From: Rhizophagus sp. LPA8_4_AMF
Lineage: Eukaryota; Glomeromycota; Glomeromycetes; Glomerales; Glomeraceae
Direction: 5' to 3'
Length of the DNA: 64,000 bases
Assembly: GCA_021464525.1 (NCBI GenBank)
Contig: JADRCO010000008.1
Coordinates: 1-64,000, forward strand
The position numbers were made by a program, and so were the translations under genes. Position 1 is the stretch's first letter, and the number at the start of each line of letters is the position of its first letter. Below are positions 1 through 12,031 of this stretch, piece after piece. The notes under the pieces were generated by a model that had not been told where the DNA came from, did no database searches, and was given only the letters and a program-made list of their open reading frames with translations.

Positions 1-1128
1 GCTTAGTAATTTATTTATTTATTATGTATTTTTATTTTTAATTAATTCACTTATTATGTTTCTTATTAGCAGAAAAATTTCTTCACAAATTAATAGAGTT
101 CAATTTTTCAATTAATTACACTAGAAATATAACACTTAAATAAATTAAAACATGAGCCGTGAAGTCCGCTTCGGACCCTTTAACGGTTCCCGTCACTAGT
201 GTTACTAGCCTTTCAATAAATTTAAATTTAATTTCTATCCTCTTTTTTTTTATTTGTGATAAGCCGATACAATCACTATCTATTATAACACACTTCTTTA
301 TCTCCATTGAGAAATCTACAAATATACAGTATATTTCAGTATATATATTTATAAATTCGTTAAGCGAAAAAAAGAAAATTAATTATATTTAAAGTTTAGA
401 TATCAAAAAAAAAAATCATCTTACCGACAACGACTATCACATATTTGTTATTACTTTTATGTATATAATTCTACACAACCTTTCGTGAAACTTTTTTTTC
501 AGGGGATCAACGGTTTACCCCTTAGTTTACGCATTTGCTAACTCGACGTCTAGTTCAGAACTCTACTATATAATGATTCTTAAAAGGAACTTAAACCTAT
601 GTGAGTATTAATACTACTTTTTAAATGTATTTAGTAATTTTTAGATTTGAAAATTAAATGTGGAGAGTGTGAACAATTGTTAATTAACCGAAAAAAAAAA
701 TCTTTTCACAGTAACACAAAGTTCGGATATTGTCTTTATCCTATTTTAACATTGTGAAGTGTGAACATTGTGTGAATCTTATACTAATTTGGTTATTTAT
801 ATTGACTTTTGTATTGAAATTACTTTGAAGGAAACAATTAATTTCCATATACGATTTTCTCACACGAACAGTTTATTAAATACGATTGTGCGATTTGTGT
901 CTCACGTCACTTCAAAGAAAGTCTCCTTGTTTGGAGTTTACATATTGTTTTGCACTATTCTAAATTAATCTATTAAGGAATCGCGCATATATACAGTATA
1001 TATATAGCATATTAATTGTAGCAAATGATTCTTTCAAAAAAAAAAAAATTTTTTTTTATTTTTTTTTTTTTTAAGAGAGAAAATATTAAAAGTATTAAAA
1101 TATTTAGCTACCAGTTCTTGAATATCAA
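1..1128. other. AT-rich intergenic DNA, no gene seen
   Basis: No convincing coding region on either strand. It holds long A and T runs, notably a T-rich tract around 1036-1075 just before the first gene, and a short GC-richer patch at about 152-205 with a small hairpin (gtccgcttcggac). The last 100 bases are probably the promoter and 5' UTR of the channel gene at 1129. Confidence 0.6.
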
Positions 1129-4100
1129 ATGGGTGAAGTTACCATAGAAATTGATATTGATAAAACTTATATCGAAAAAACCGATATTGATGAATCACAT
1201 AAACCACATAACGGTAAACCTGTTTATAGGATAGTTATATCACCAGATAAAAAATACGTTATTACTTATAGTGAGGAAGATAATTCAATTGTCGGTTGGA
1301 ATGGAGATATTGAAGAGGGAAAACTTAATTTAGACTACACAGTTCAAACTTTTAAAACAAGTGGAGAAATCAGAAGTCTATTTGTTACCGATGATAAGAA
1401 ACTTTTTTTCAATTCTTCAGATAATGAAAGTAAGTAAATGTTATTTGATTTCATTATCTAATGCATGTGACTAATTATTTTTTAATCATATTTAATTAGA
1501 ACCAATCATGTTATTCGATATGGAAAATAATCAAGAAATTAAACTACCATTTCATAAACCCTGTAAAATTCATTTCTATAAAAATAACTATTTTCAGTTC
1601 ATAACAGATGGTTTATTATGGACTTATACCATAAAGAATAAAAATAATGAATGGACATGTGAATCAATTTACTTAATACCTGGTGATCAAGACAATATTG
1701 AAAAAGGAACTTTTTTGACTACTTTTGCTAATGTAGGAAATGATGGTAAAATATATCTAGTATGTGACAATCATTTTTACGGATGGAATACTCTTACTGA
1801 AAGAAGTTTTAGGATTTTCGATTTTATAAGACGTAAAAAACCAAAGGTAATAAAACATATTAAAAATTATTTGTTTATGAAGGTATATTCATCTTTCTCT
1901 TTCTCTCTCTCAAAAATTATTAGTATGCCCTTTTTAAAGGTTATATGATTAGAAGTGACGAAAATTTCTTTTGCTTGAGAACTGGAGGTTTATTATTAAT
2001 TTATTCATTTGAATTAGAAGCCGCTGTGGCTTCTTTAGATACAACAAATGGTATTATTTTCTTTTTTTCAAAGTTAAAAAACATAACTATTATTCATATT
2101 CATTATTAAAATTAAATTGTTGTTTTATTTAGATATTGAAGTATATAAATTTTTGAAACATACGAATTTATATTCTTTATTATTATCTACATTCGAATAT
2201 CAAAGCTGCAAAGTTATGCCAGGAATTTGGTATTCCATGTTGGAACATTGTTGGAAAAAATGTATAGACCGTTTAAAAATGAATAAACAATTACCAAAAG
2301 AATATCAACCCCAAAGCATACCAAGTAAAATTCAAACTATAGACGAATACGCATATGGATTTTTAGATGGATATGTTTGGAAGTTTAAATTGGAATTTTC
2401 AGATTTTTCATATGATCATTCTTTAAATGATGATGATAAGGTCAATGTAACATCGTACGATTACTTAAATATTCATTTGTTTAATAAATATATGAGTAAT
2501 ATACATGCAGTCTTCGTAGAAGAAATGTCTTCAACGTTCAACGAATCGATTAAATGGGAATTAAGTATTTCTCCTGACAGTATTACTTTGGAAGTTTTTA
2601 AAAAAGTTAAAGTTAATAATGAATGGGAATGGAATTTCATTTGTGCAAGAACTGATAAGCATGAATATTTTACTCTCTTTATGCAACGGATAATCTCAAG
2701 TTCATTACTTAGTAACGATGATATTATTATATTAACATCAATGGGTCTTTTTATTTATCATTTTGATGAATATAACAAATCTATTACTTTAAACTATTTT
2801 TATCGTATGCAACTTAATGGTGGGGACGGGGAGAGGATTTTTCCGTATTATCGTGATGAATTATTTTCAAAATCTACTTTACCTATTCCAAGTCATGAGA
2901 GTTTTAAGTTAAATAATGAATGGATTTCATACTTAATTAATGATAGGTTAAGTCTTTTAAAATATGGTACTGAATTATTATCATTTGCCATTAAAGAACA
3001 TAAGACGGAATTGATTGATAATATTTACAAAAATTGTATAACTCTTTTTAAACAAGATTTAAGCGACACCAGGAATTATTTTAATTTATTAAGTATTATT
3101 ACAACTTCAATGCCATTGTTGAATAAATGTTATCCAGATTATATTTCAAGATTTTCATTAGATACAGTTATGATTATAGACGCACCTAGTTATCATATAA
3201 GACATAGAAGAGCATCTTTACATCTTCATGCTTTTTTTAGAAATGCTCAAGTAGAAAATTATAGTAAAGCTCTTTCATGGATTAATTATATTCTCCTATT
3301 AAGGAAATTACGTAAAAATAGATATTGGTATTATATACTAAAACTTGTTAAATACTTGGTGTCAATTTTAATTTTACCCTTTTTACCCTTTTATTTTGCT
3401 TTATTTTATACATTAGTACATTGTAATTATATTTTTATTAATTACACTGGAGGTGATGATATACTTACATTCGCTTATATTCAAATTTGGAGAATTTTAG
3501 ATTTTTTTTATACAAGAGATGAGCAAACAGTGCCAGAAATTGCTTTTATTATTCCTTACGTTAAGTTTGTTAATTATCCACAAGATTATGATTGGTTTTG
3601 GGAATTAGTTAAGCCTAAAACTAGTCCATTTATCGAGGTAAAAAATAGAGATATATATAAAACATGGAGTGGTGAATTAATAATTAATTTTAAATGGAAT
3701 ACTTTTGGAAAATATTATTATACAGTAATTTGGATTATGTATATGATTTTATTTGTATGCTTTACTGCTGCTGCATCAATTTCTCTCCCTGAAAATATTC
3801 GAAATCCACTTTTAATTATTTCAATTATACTTGGATTAATTCATCTGAGTTTTGAAATTCGTCAACTTATTTTTAATCCTTCAAAGTGGATCCGTGATTT
3901 TTGGAATTTTTTTGGTATGTATCACTTTAAATTATTTTAAAAAAGTATTTAGTTTGAATATTAATACAAATACAACCATTTTTTTTTCTCAATCATTTAT
4001 AGATATAATTGCGTATCTGCTTCCAATTTGTACCTCTATTTATTGGATTTTATCAAATGAATTAAATGTTCAAATAATTCAATTACTTTCATTTTCTTGC

Positions 4101-5334
4101 CTATTTTTAGATATAAAACTTTTGTTATTTTTTAGAGCATTTGAATCTTTTGGTGTATATTTTGCAATTATAGTTAGTGTTGGGAGACAAATTATTTCTT
4201 TCTTAGTAGTCTTGTTAATTATTGTAATGAGTTTTGCGCATGCATTTTTTATTTTATTAATACCAAGATCCGAATATTCTTTTGAGGGACTTACAAAGAA
4301 TAATGATCCCAATAATCCTTGGAATATGGTCCCTTCTTATAATCAAGTATTTGATAATGGAACTATTGATTCTAAACCATTTATGGTTCTGCCACCTTCT
4401 GAAAATACAAACATGTTTATAGATTATAGAACCTCTCTTTTTGCAATGTATTTATTCTTAACAGGTAACGTATATTTATTAGTATATATTAGTACACTCA
4501 TTTTTTTTAAAAAATTTTTAAAAAATTATTTTAATGAACATTTTTAAAAAAAGGTGATTCAAACGCATTGAATAATTGGTCATACAAGAACAATCCACCA
4601 CTTGCAATATTAATAGTATTATTCTCATTATTAATTGTTGTATACCTTATGAATTTGCTTATTGGGTTACTTAATATTGCAATTGAAAAAGATAACAATA
4701 GAGTCTCATATTTGATGCAAAAAGTGGAGGTATGATATCATCTTTCTTTACTTTTTTTTAAAAAAAAGAGTTAATTTTTGGGTTAAAAGTATTTAATATT
4801 ATTACAGATTCTGGCCGAAATTGAATTATTTTATTTATTACCACATCAGAGACGTTGGCAAGAATGGTTTCCTGAATTAATGTAAGGTTTTCTAATTTAT
4901 TTATTATTTAAAAAATCATGCCCGCTTGAAAAAAAATAATTTTTTTGCTAATATATAAATTTATCATTAGATATTATTTTGCAAATGTTGATAAGACTCG
5001 AGAAAAAATTAAAGAAATGATTAATGGTGGTGAATGGAAAACTGATTATTTTCCAGAAATGAAGCAAGAATTATTAGACAAACTCAATATTCGACATAAT
5101 CCTAATCATGATAAAGTTTTCATGGAAAAATTAGAAGAAATATATATAATGTAAGATGTGAAATTATAATTTTTAAAAAATTTTTTTTTTTCTAATTGAT
5201 TTTATTTAGAACGTTAACTTACTATTTATAATTAAATGTCTTTTAGCATTTCCAAAATTTCTAAAGAACAATCTCCAATTGAAAAAATTGAAGAAATCAA
5301 AGAAGTCGAAGAGCAACCTAATCATCAAAACTGA
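1129..5334 (+). CDS. TRP-like ion-channel protein with N-terminal WD/beta-propeller-like domain, nine exons
   Basis: Nine exons keep one frame: 1129-1429, 1500-1882, 1924-2050, 2133-3914, 4003-4464, 4554-4729, 4808-4881, 4971-5150, 5247-5334, giving about 1,190 residues. All introns are GT-AG. The first about 330 residues look like WD/beta-propeller blades (VISPDKKYVITYSEEDNSIV, a WNGD turn, GNDGKIYLVCDNHFYGWN). From about residue 670 come several hydrophobic helices, including a YYYTVIWIMYMILFVC segment, a basic-aromatic stretch (LLLFFRAFESFGVYFAIIVS), a pore-like loop (YRTSLFAMYLFLTGD) and a final helix with NLLIGLLN, close to the TRP-family post-pore pattern. The C-terminus is charged and probably cytosolic. 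By homology it would be a six-helix cation channel of the ion transport family. The start is the first ATG in the open frame, after a T-rich leader. Ligand and ion are unknown. Exon borders are inferred by phase, not from transcripts. Confidence 0.86.
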
Positions 5335-6628
5335 ATTAGATGAGTTAGATGGTAATGAATGGAAAGTCATGTTAGGTGAAAATAGAAAGCATAGCTTTAT
5401 TTTAACCGTAATAATTAAAATTAGAATTTATTAATTAATTTAATACTAGAATAAAATATATTGTAGATTCCTATAGGTGAAATATCTGCTACATCAAAAT
5501 AAGTAAAATTAAATATACGTTTTTGAGTGAAATCAATTATAGAGAATATTTTTACAGCAATTTTGATGAAAAAAATTTTGAGATTATCTACTTTTTTTTA
5601 ATTGAATTCTCCAAAGAACTGAACTTTAAAATTTTTCATTCAAAAGTTCATTCACTTTTATTTCGTAATGTATTTCAAAACAACATTATTAATTTTGATT
5701 AAATCGATTCAATACTCACTCGTCTATCGGCTAAGTGACTATTTACATTATATATTACAGAAAGATAGCGAAATCGATGAATAACATTATATCCTAAATT
5801 CAATGAAAAATTTGTTGCATGCGACACAAGCCTGAAGTACCACTTCATCAAAATTTTAAATTTTTCCGTCTATGTATCACGTGATCACTCACGTGATGTT
5901 TAACTTGTCACTGCCCACGAGATCGCGTTGCCTACGCTACACGCATGTTATTTGTGTGCACTTAATCATCCAGCCGAAAACTTTATTTTTTATTAATTGT
6001 ATAACACTCTAGACAATGTACAACATCGTATCATCTATGTGAGATCAAATATAGACAACTCAGTAGAGTCTTTTAACCAAAAGACTAAATTGTCGTTACT
6101 TACAAGCATAGTAGTGAGTCTATGACATCACTACTATTAAAAAGTAGTGAAAAAATTAGTGAGTTCTTTTTTTTCTTATTTATATTAATATTTTCCTCTT
6201 TATATATATATTTCCGACTAAATTATGACGTCTATACAATTTGTACGATAATCGATTTATATATTTTTTTGGGGAAATCAATGAATGCTGCCGTTGAATC
6301 TTTGGACAAGTCTTGTTTCTTAGTAAAAAAATTTCCGTACATACAATCAGATAATATGTAATGAAAGTTACTTCATGTAACTGAAATAGAATGATTTAAT
6401 TTATTTCAGATAATAAATGAACCCTGATTCAAAATTCAATATTTTTTATTCTGTCTTTTAATGGATGTTGTTTATATTCGACAGTTTATATATTTATTTA
6501 TTAATATAATTTTTACCAATTTACTTCCTATGAACAGTAATCAACCATCGTCTAATACAGTTCGATACCACCATAAGTTAATCAACTTCAGTGGCTGAGA
6601 ACCTGATTTGGTAAAAGTGATAATCCCA
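5335..6628. other. Intergenic DNA with paired CACGTG E-boxes
   Basis: Mostly AT-rich and non-coding. Two CACGTG sites (5878-5883 and 5890-5895), each followed by A-T, lie 12 bases apart in a patch of higher GC (about 5870-5950). About 230 bases downstream is a possible small ORF (6122-6361). Nothing else is supported. Confidence 0.5.
6122..6361 (+). CDS. Possible 79-residue membrane protein (weak)
   Basis: A single open frame from ATG at 6122 to TAA. The product is not recognised. It has a very hydrophobic stretch (FFFFLFILIFSSLYIYF) near residues 15-31, a second hydrophobic region (YTICTIIDLYIFLG), then a polar tail. An E-box pair lies upstream. The phenylalanine run comes from a T tract, so the frame may be chance; no splice pattern or homology supports it. 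Best treated as an unproven ORF. Confidence 0.2.
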   Translation: MTSLLLKSSEKISEFFFFLFILIFSSLYIYFRLNYDVYTICTIIDLYIFLGKSMNAAVESLDKSCFLVKKFPYIQSDNM

Positions 6629-7551
6629 TCATGCCATCAAAGCTGCAACGAATTGAACACAAAGGCCTTGTGTTGAATATGCAGACTGCAATCCAGAGAG
6701 AACTATCCGTATTGTTGCTCCACCACCACGAGCATTACTACATAGATCGCTGTATTATACACGATGATAAGAAACCATCCAACAGCGGGTTCGAATAGAA
6801 CAATTGGAATAAGTAGTCGAGCTCCAGTCAGCAGTAGTAATGATAATTCCAACACAACAGAATCATATGAAGTTTGAACATACAGTCGACCCCCTTTATA
6901 GGCACCCCCTGTACAATCACATCATATAAATCCTTCATTATAAGCACACCTTTCATAAGAACCAACATATATTAATGCTATATAAAAAAACCCCTCTATA
7001 ATCACAAGGTTTTTATAGTCACACCCCTTTGGAACCAATACTTAGTAATACTATATAAATATCCCTCTATATAGGCACTATTCACTATAATCACACTTTT
7101 TATTTTTGGTCCCGAGGGGTGTGCCTGTAGAGAGGGTCAACTGTATTCATTAAAATTGGTTAAATATATGGAATCGCTAATAGCATCAAATGGGCACCAC
7201 CATATCCACACACGAATTAAACCTGGTATTTTTATTATTAATTCTGTATACTCGGGATTTTTTCCACGTATTACCGCAGAAAGCGTTTTCCAACTTTGTT
7301 TAAATCTTTTCATTCCTAAAGGTAAACTGAAAAGCATATTATGCGTTATCGTCATCGGACCCTGTACTGCCACGATTACGTGCCATAGAGAAATTAACTC
7401 GCTAGCAAGACCATTTATGCGTAGGATACAGAATAATCATATTAAGAACTAAGGCTGTGCCAATAACTATTACCCATGGAGACATTTGACTTTCTTCCGA
7501 AGAAACCAGTGCAAAACCATCAAATGGTTCATAAGAACACGTTGTAGACAT
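6629..7551 (-). pseudogene. Multi-pass membrane protein gene interrupted by a MITE
   Basis: Reading leftwards from the ATG at 7551, the frame encodes a polar N-terminus (MSTTCSYEPFDGFALVSSEE), a first helix (WVIVIGTALVLNMIIL), then in a shifted frame a region ending ISDSIYLTNFNEY. The MITE 6881-7145 follows. Beyond it the frame continues in register, if the MITE and one TA are discounted, with TSYDSVVLELSLLLLTG and further hydrophobic segments (LLIPIVLFEP, WFLIIVYNTAIYVVML). One frameshift lies near 7418 and another probably near 6720, where the better frame reads GGGATIRIVLSG and runs to a stop at 6629. The family is not recognised; four or more membrane segments are likely. The frames may instead hide small introns, but no good GT-AG pair was found at the first break. 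It is probably a dead gene, killed or followed by transposon insertion. Confidence 0.5.
6881..7145. mobile_element. Pogo/Tc1-mariner-type MITE with TA duplication
   Basis: A 265-bp element including flanking TA dinucleotides at 6881-6882 and 7144-7145. The ends are inverted: CAGTCGACCCCCTTTATAGG on the left against CAGTTGACCCTCTCTACAGG read from the right. The interior repeats short blocks of the type cccctctataatcac. It has no ORF. TA duplication and the CAGT(C/T)GACCC terminus suit a non-autonomous pogo/Tigger-like element. It sits inside the membrane protein frame described at 6629-7551. Confidence 0.82.
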
Positions 7552-8945
7552 TGGTTAATAGGTTTGTTTTTAATTTATCGACTTTTGAGTGTACCGCATA
7601 CGACAAGAAAGAAATCGAATTATCAATATGTATATATACTGTATTTTAGTACAGAGGTGAAATGATTTTTTGAATGAAGTATTTTTCTGGTCAATAAACG
7701 AAAACAAAGATATTGAATAGTACGCTCAAACCGTCAAACGCATACTGTTTGCATAATGAATTATAATGATTTACTATGATAATAATGATAGGGTTCGTTT
7801 CTTTATGTAGAACGTCTGAAGGGGGGGGGGGCAGGGCCGATGCGTCAAAAGATGAATTTTATGTGTGATAAAAATAAAATTGTTTTGTAGCGAAGAGTAA
7901 ATTTTGCAATTTTGTGGCACATCTGAATAAAATATGTAGACGAAAAAAAAATAAATTTGAATTTGATAAATTTTGTGAAATTTTGTGGCACATGCAGTAT
8001 ACATTGGTTAAAACCACTAGCCAAATGTACAGTAGGTGAACGCGATATTTCGAAAGAATTGTAAACTCTACAAAAAAAAAGATCTGTCCGACAAATATTT
8101 TAAAACAGACACCGTAATTGCTATTTTATAGACTTTTGATAGTTTGATAATAAATGTCTGGAATGAGAGTTAATTTTCCGAACAAAAATAAATTTTTAAG
8201 AATAAACGCAGATTTATCGCGTTTTATTATTAAAATTGAAAGCCCCGTGAATTAATTTTTCGTTCGAATAAAAGGCACAATTTTTTTTTTTATAAATTCG
8301 GTAGTCGAATGAAAATTTTGTTGCGATTAAAAATAAATCCCACAAAACCACTTGGTTTCTTTGAGAAGTAATCACAAATAAACCATCTTTTTAGCAATGA
8401 GATACCTCTTTTTATCATTCATTTAGGATAATACCGCTTAAACTATTTAATATTGTTCAGGTTTGTCATATGATTCACATGCATGTTATAGTAACAAATA
8501 AATTGCCTCACGCATACAGAATTTCCATGATCTTCTATAGCGATCGATATGTTATATACAAGCAATTATTGCACGAGCTAAACATAATCAGATAAATCGA
8601 AAAATGGTAAAAGTATTAAGTTCACTCAAAACTCTCATTTTAAGTACTATCCATAGGCTGAATGAATGATTTGATTGTATTTACATTTAATTTTTAATTG
8701 AAATTAGGTTTAGATATTCTAGACCAAAATTTATTTAAAAGTATTTATGTGATATTTACACAATTTTTGTTTTTTTTTTTAGAGATTTTTATTATATGTA
8801 TTAATAATTAGTTTTAACATCCTTCTGGTCAAAAAATTTGAGGGGATATCTAAACACACATTACAATTAAACATATTTAACTAAAATTTCGGAAAATTTT
8901 GGTAAAATTAGAAATTTCGGTACCACTCAATTTTAGTAAAGGGGG
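7552..8945. other. Intergenic DNA with a poly-G tract
   Basis: No gene supported. A run of ten G residues at about 7821-7830 is unusual in this AT-rich context. The two flanks of the run repeat a phrase (gcaattttgtggcacat near 7907 and gaaattttgtggcacat near 7977), a short imperfect direct repeat. The rest is AT-rich with scattered homopolymers. Confidence 0.5.
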
Positions 8946-9119
8946 CCCAGTAAAAGTCCTGTACTGAATTTATATTAGGTTTGTATTGAATTTATACATG
9001 AGCTCGTTTGGTACGAAAAATTGGCCATAATTGGGATAAATTTAAAATAAATTGGCCAAATTTTATACCAAATGCATTTCATAATTGGCCTATATTTGGT
9101 ACAAGAACTTTTTACTGGG
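8946..9119. mobile_element. Short MITE with CCCAGTAAAA termini
   Basis: A 174-bp sequence bounded by inverted ends: CCCAGTAAAAGTCCTGTAC on the left and CCCAGTAAAAAGTTCTTGTAC read from the right. The interior repeats the phrase aattggcc in several contexts. The flanks are G-rich on both sides, so a target duplication cannot be assigned. No ORF. Family unassigned; hAT or a related cut-and-paste superfamily is possible. Confidence 0.6.
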
Positions 9120-9192
9120 AGGGAAATTGATGGTTAAAACTGATTGGAGATCAGAAGTGATGACAAAGGTTTAATCCTGAAGTATTACATGC

Positions 9193-9222
9193 ACTGGTTT
9201 AATATAATTATATTAAACCAGT
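9193..9222. repeat. 30-bp perfect palindrome, copy 1
   Basis: Each arm is ACTGGTTTAATATAA and the two arms join without a spacer. The identical palindrome recurs at 12883-12912. No target duplication is visible around it. Confidence 0.85.
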
Positions 9223-9320
9223 TAATCTAAGGTGGTTAGGCCAAAGTGGTGTGGTTAGGCTGAAGAGATTGATCATGTGATATGGTGGTTTGGTTAGGTT
9301 AAAGTGGTATAGGAAGAGAC

Positions 9321-10168
9321 TAGTGTTCCGAAAGGGTCGAATCGGGTCGGGTTTGAGGATATATTTGAACTCGACCCGACTATAAAAACCAACCCGTACA
9401 AATACCCGGGTTAATATTTGTATAACCCGACCTTTGACCCGACCCGATGTAGTTTAACCCCCGGATAACCCGGGTCAAATAAAATTTTAACAAATCAATA
9501 AGATGTACGTCACATAACTTTTACAAAAACCGATTTTGATAAATTATATTAATCTTCTACTATAAAATAAATCCTCCTACTCCCACCATGACTTCAAACA
9601 CATACAGGCGCGAATTGTATTTGTCTCTTTTTGCTGTTATCAAACAGTTCCGCCGGAAAAATCTGTTCTACTGGTACACTTGTAGCTAAATCAAAATCAT
9701 TTTATTAGCTAATATTAAGTAATATTAAAAATGTCTAAATTATTTTTTACCTGTAATTACAAGATAATCTCTTGCCATTGCTGTTAGGTGTGAATACTCC
9801 ACTTCATTTAGCTATATGTGTTTATTAATAAACTAGTAAATCAAATAATATACCTTCTTGCACAGTAGAACATCTCAAGGATTTTTTTAAATGCATTTCT
9901 ATGATGGTTTTCTTTTACTAATGTTTTCTCAGCTTCACTCGTTTTATACTCAGAAATTAAAAATTGCGTAACATAGACGTATATCGTCTAATATCCTATT
10001 AAAACCCGAGTCAACCCGGGTTAACCCGGGTCAAGCAAAGGTATGACCCTGACCCGACGAGTCGGATTGAAGATTGGACTCGTGTCAAATAACGATAAAC
10101 CCGATTCGGATTTTAAACACGAGTCGGGTCAAATGACCCGGGTTTGACCCGACCCTTTCGGAACACTA
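9321..10168 (-). mobile_element. Deleted hAT element with 8-bp target duplication
   Basis: An 848-bp element flanked by a perfect 8-bp direct repeat GAAGAGAC (9313-9320 and 10169-10176). Its termini are inverted: TAGTGTTCCGAAAGGGTCG at both ends. Both subterminal regions are packed with CCCGACCC/ACCCGGGT-type repeats, typical of transposase-binding regions. The interior keeps a piece of hAT transposase on the minus strand (see 9600-9960). An 8-bp duplication, the TAGTGTTCC end and the hATC remnant together identify the hAT superfamily. The catalytic part is missing, so it cannot move by itself. Confidence 0.9.
9600..9960 (-). pseudogene. hATC dimerisation-domain remnant with introns
   Basis: On the minus strand, a segment reading ISEYKTSEAEKTLVKENHHR and ending FYCARR is followed by a donor, then an exon reading LNEVEYSHLTAMARDYLVIT, an intron of about 65 bases (gtaaaa to tttag), and ATSVPVEQIFPAELFDNSKK. 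The pattern MARDYL..-ATSVP.E..F is the hallmark of the hAT C-terminal dimerisation domain. The upstream DDE-type catalytic region and BED finger are absent. It is the relic coding part of the deleted hAT element that surrounds it. Confidence 0.75.
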
Positions 10169-10176
10169 GAAGAGAC

Positions 10177-11316
10177 GCACCAAAGTTTACCGAAATTTGG
10201 GTGAAGAATGTTCGCTGAAATTTCTGTCACAGGAAAGGTCGCAGAGAGGTTACGATCAATTTTATGCCAGAAAGAAAGATTTCTGAAGTCACATGACTCC
10301 AATCATGAACACCTATGAAAATGATAGGGTCACAGGTAAGTGCAGGAGATGTTGCAGAATTGTAACTACCAAAGAAATGTAATCAGATTGAGTGAATAAT
10401 GTTTGCTGGCATCGCGCCGCTCGCCAAGAGTTAGTATACCTGATTTAACTTGTTTATCATAGGATAGCTAGAGGACCCCGGAAAATTCTTATATAAGTAA
10501 GGTCCCAAAAATATTTTTACTAATGGTTCTAAGCGAGGGTTTTTATTATGATTGTTTTCAAATATTATACAAAAATAAGCAATTTAGTCCTCTCAGGCTC
10601 TAACTTAATTAAAATTTTCATATTATTATTTATTTTTGACAATTAATTAGCTTTATCTCGTATTAAAAAATTTGAACTTATTAATTTTTCATTGTTTTTT
10701 TTTTATTGAAAAAAGAAATTTTTCGTTAAAAAAAATGAAGTCTAAAATAGTTTCGGTGATTTTCGCATATATTTATAGTACGACCGAAGAAATACAAAAA
10801 AAGGCTTTCCGGTGGAGACAACAACCTGAATATGTTATAAAGAGAAGGGCTTGTCGAAACTTAAAAGTATCAGTAAACCTACGGCATTTGTAAGTGCGTG
10901 AAACCTTTGTAATTCCGAGATCTGCTACAACTTTTGCGTCTTGCGTGAAAATCGGCGTGCCAAAAGGGATATAAATTCTCCTATACCGTATGCCGGTCAT
11001 TAACTGTAGTGATTAACAGTTGATCTGATACCTAACAGGTTTGTCGTGGGAAAGGGGGAGTTTAAAAATTGAAATAAAAATACGGATATACACTAGCTTC
11101 AATATGTGAGGACAAGAGTAAAAAGAATTTATTTGCGCAAAAAATACGGAGATAGGGTACATGCGAAAAACTCGCGGATTGTCGCACAGAGTCTGCAGTG
11201 GGATCATTTGTTTTGTAGCTACATTACTTTCAAAAGATAAACCATATAAGGATTTAATCGACTTCTTGAAAAGCTAATAAAAAGAGCTTAAAAATGAGTT
11301 TTTCTCCTTGTCCCCG
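10177..11316. other. Non-coding or unrecognised DNA of higher GC than its surroundings
   Basis: No gene can be supported. From about 10780 to 11230 the sequence has fewer homopolymer runs and more GC than the flanks, with a minus-strand open frame containing GIRYRRIYIPFGTPIFTQDA and an overlapping plus frame; neither is recognised. It could be a decayed gene or old repeat. Confidence 0.35.
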
Positions 11317-11475
11317 ATGGAAAATTTTTTAACTACACTCGAAAACCCAAGTACTGATCTCTTAATCGCACTTTTTGTGCTCGCATTTATTACCATAATC
11401 ATAGTGTCCTGTAAATGTTGTCTTTGTCGCAGGAATGAAGTAAATGCCAACTTTAATTGGAAGCAACACCCATAG
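11317..11475 (+). CDS. 52-residue single-pass membrane microprotein (putative)
   Basis: An ATG at 11317 opens 52 codons to TAG. A short polar N-terminus (MENFLTTLENPSTD) is followed by a clean hydrophobic helix (LLIALFVLAFITIIIVS, about residues 15-31), a juxtamembrane cysteine-basic cluster (CKCCLCRR), then a polar tail ending NWKQHP. This order predicts a single-pass protein with an outside N-terminus and palmitoylatable cysteines on the cytosolic side. The codons are not just A/T homopolymer, unlike chance ORFs nearby. No family is recognised and no promoter or intron is evident. It may be a genuine small gene or the last exon of a decayed one. Confidence 0.4.
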   Translation: MENFLTTLENPSTDLLIALFVLAFITIIIVSCKCCLCRRNEVNANFNWKQHP

Positions 11476-12031
11476 ACCGAAGGAAGGTAATGCTATTTTT
11501 CGCAACACCATGACTACTTTCTTTCTTTCAATTTCTAAAAGTCTTTAATGACCTATCCAAATAGCAAGCGGGATAAACTTGATCCGAAGCTATAGTTCCG
11601 CAATGATCTTACCTGATTTCTAATTTAGCCGTTCTGATCACGACCTTGTGCAGAAACTGATCTTTTTTTCATTTTAGGATAGTTAATTTTTTCCTATCGG
11701 GGACCAACCATATGGTTAATAATTATGTAATGAATTGAGCTCTATATGATAATCTAAGCAAATAAAAAATATAAGCAATCAGGGAAAGCCCTGTCCTTGT
11801 TTTCTAAACAAATTTATCATTTGGTCCTACAATGTCTCGTAAACACTGCCCTGTACTATATAAAATTATGTACTGTACATATTGTATCGCCAAAAAATGG
11901 TTTCACACTCATTTGGATCAAAAAGCGGCCAAAATCGAGTCTACTGAATAGGATTATTTACGTATGGCAGAAGTCCATTAAACGCTGCCATGTGACTTGA
12001 AAAGTCATTTATTTTGTCGCACATGGTACAT
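11476..12031. other. Intergenic DNA, nothing recognised
   Basis: AT-rich to neutral sequence without supported gene. An open frame at 11797-12000 has no recognisable motif and starts in an A/T-rich stretch. The segment ends at the 8-bp duplication (ATGGTACA, 12024-12031) bounding the next element. Confidence 0.4.
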
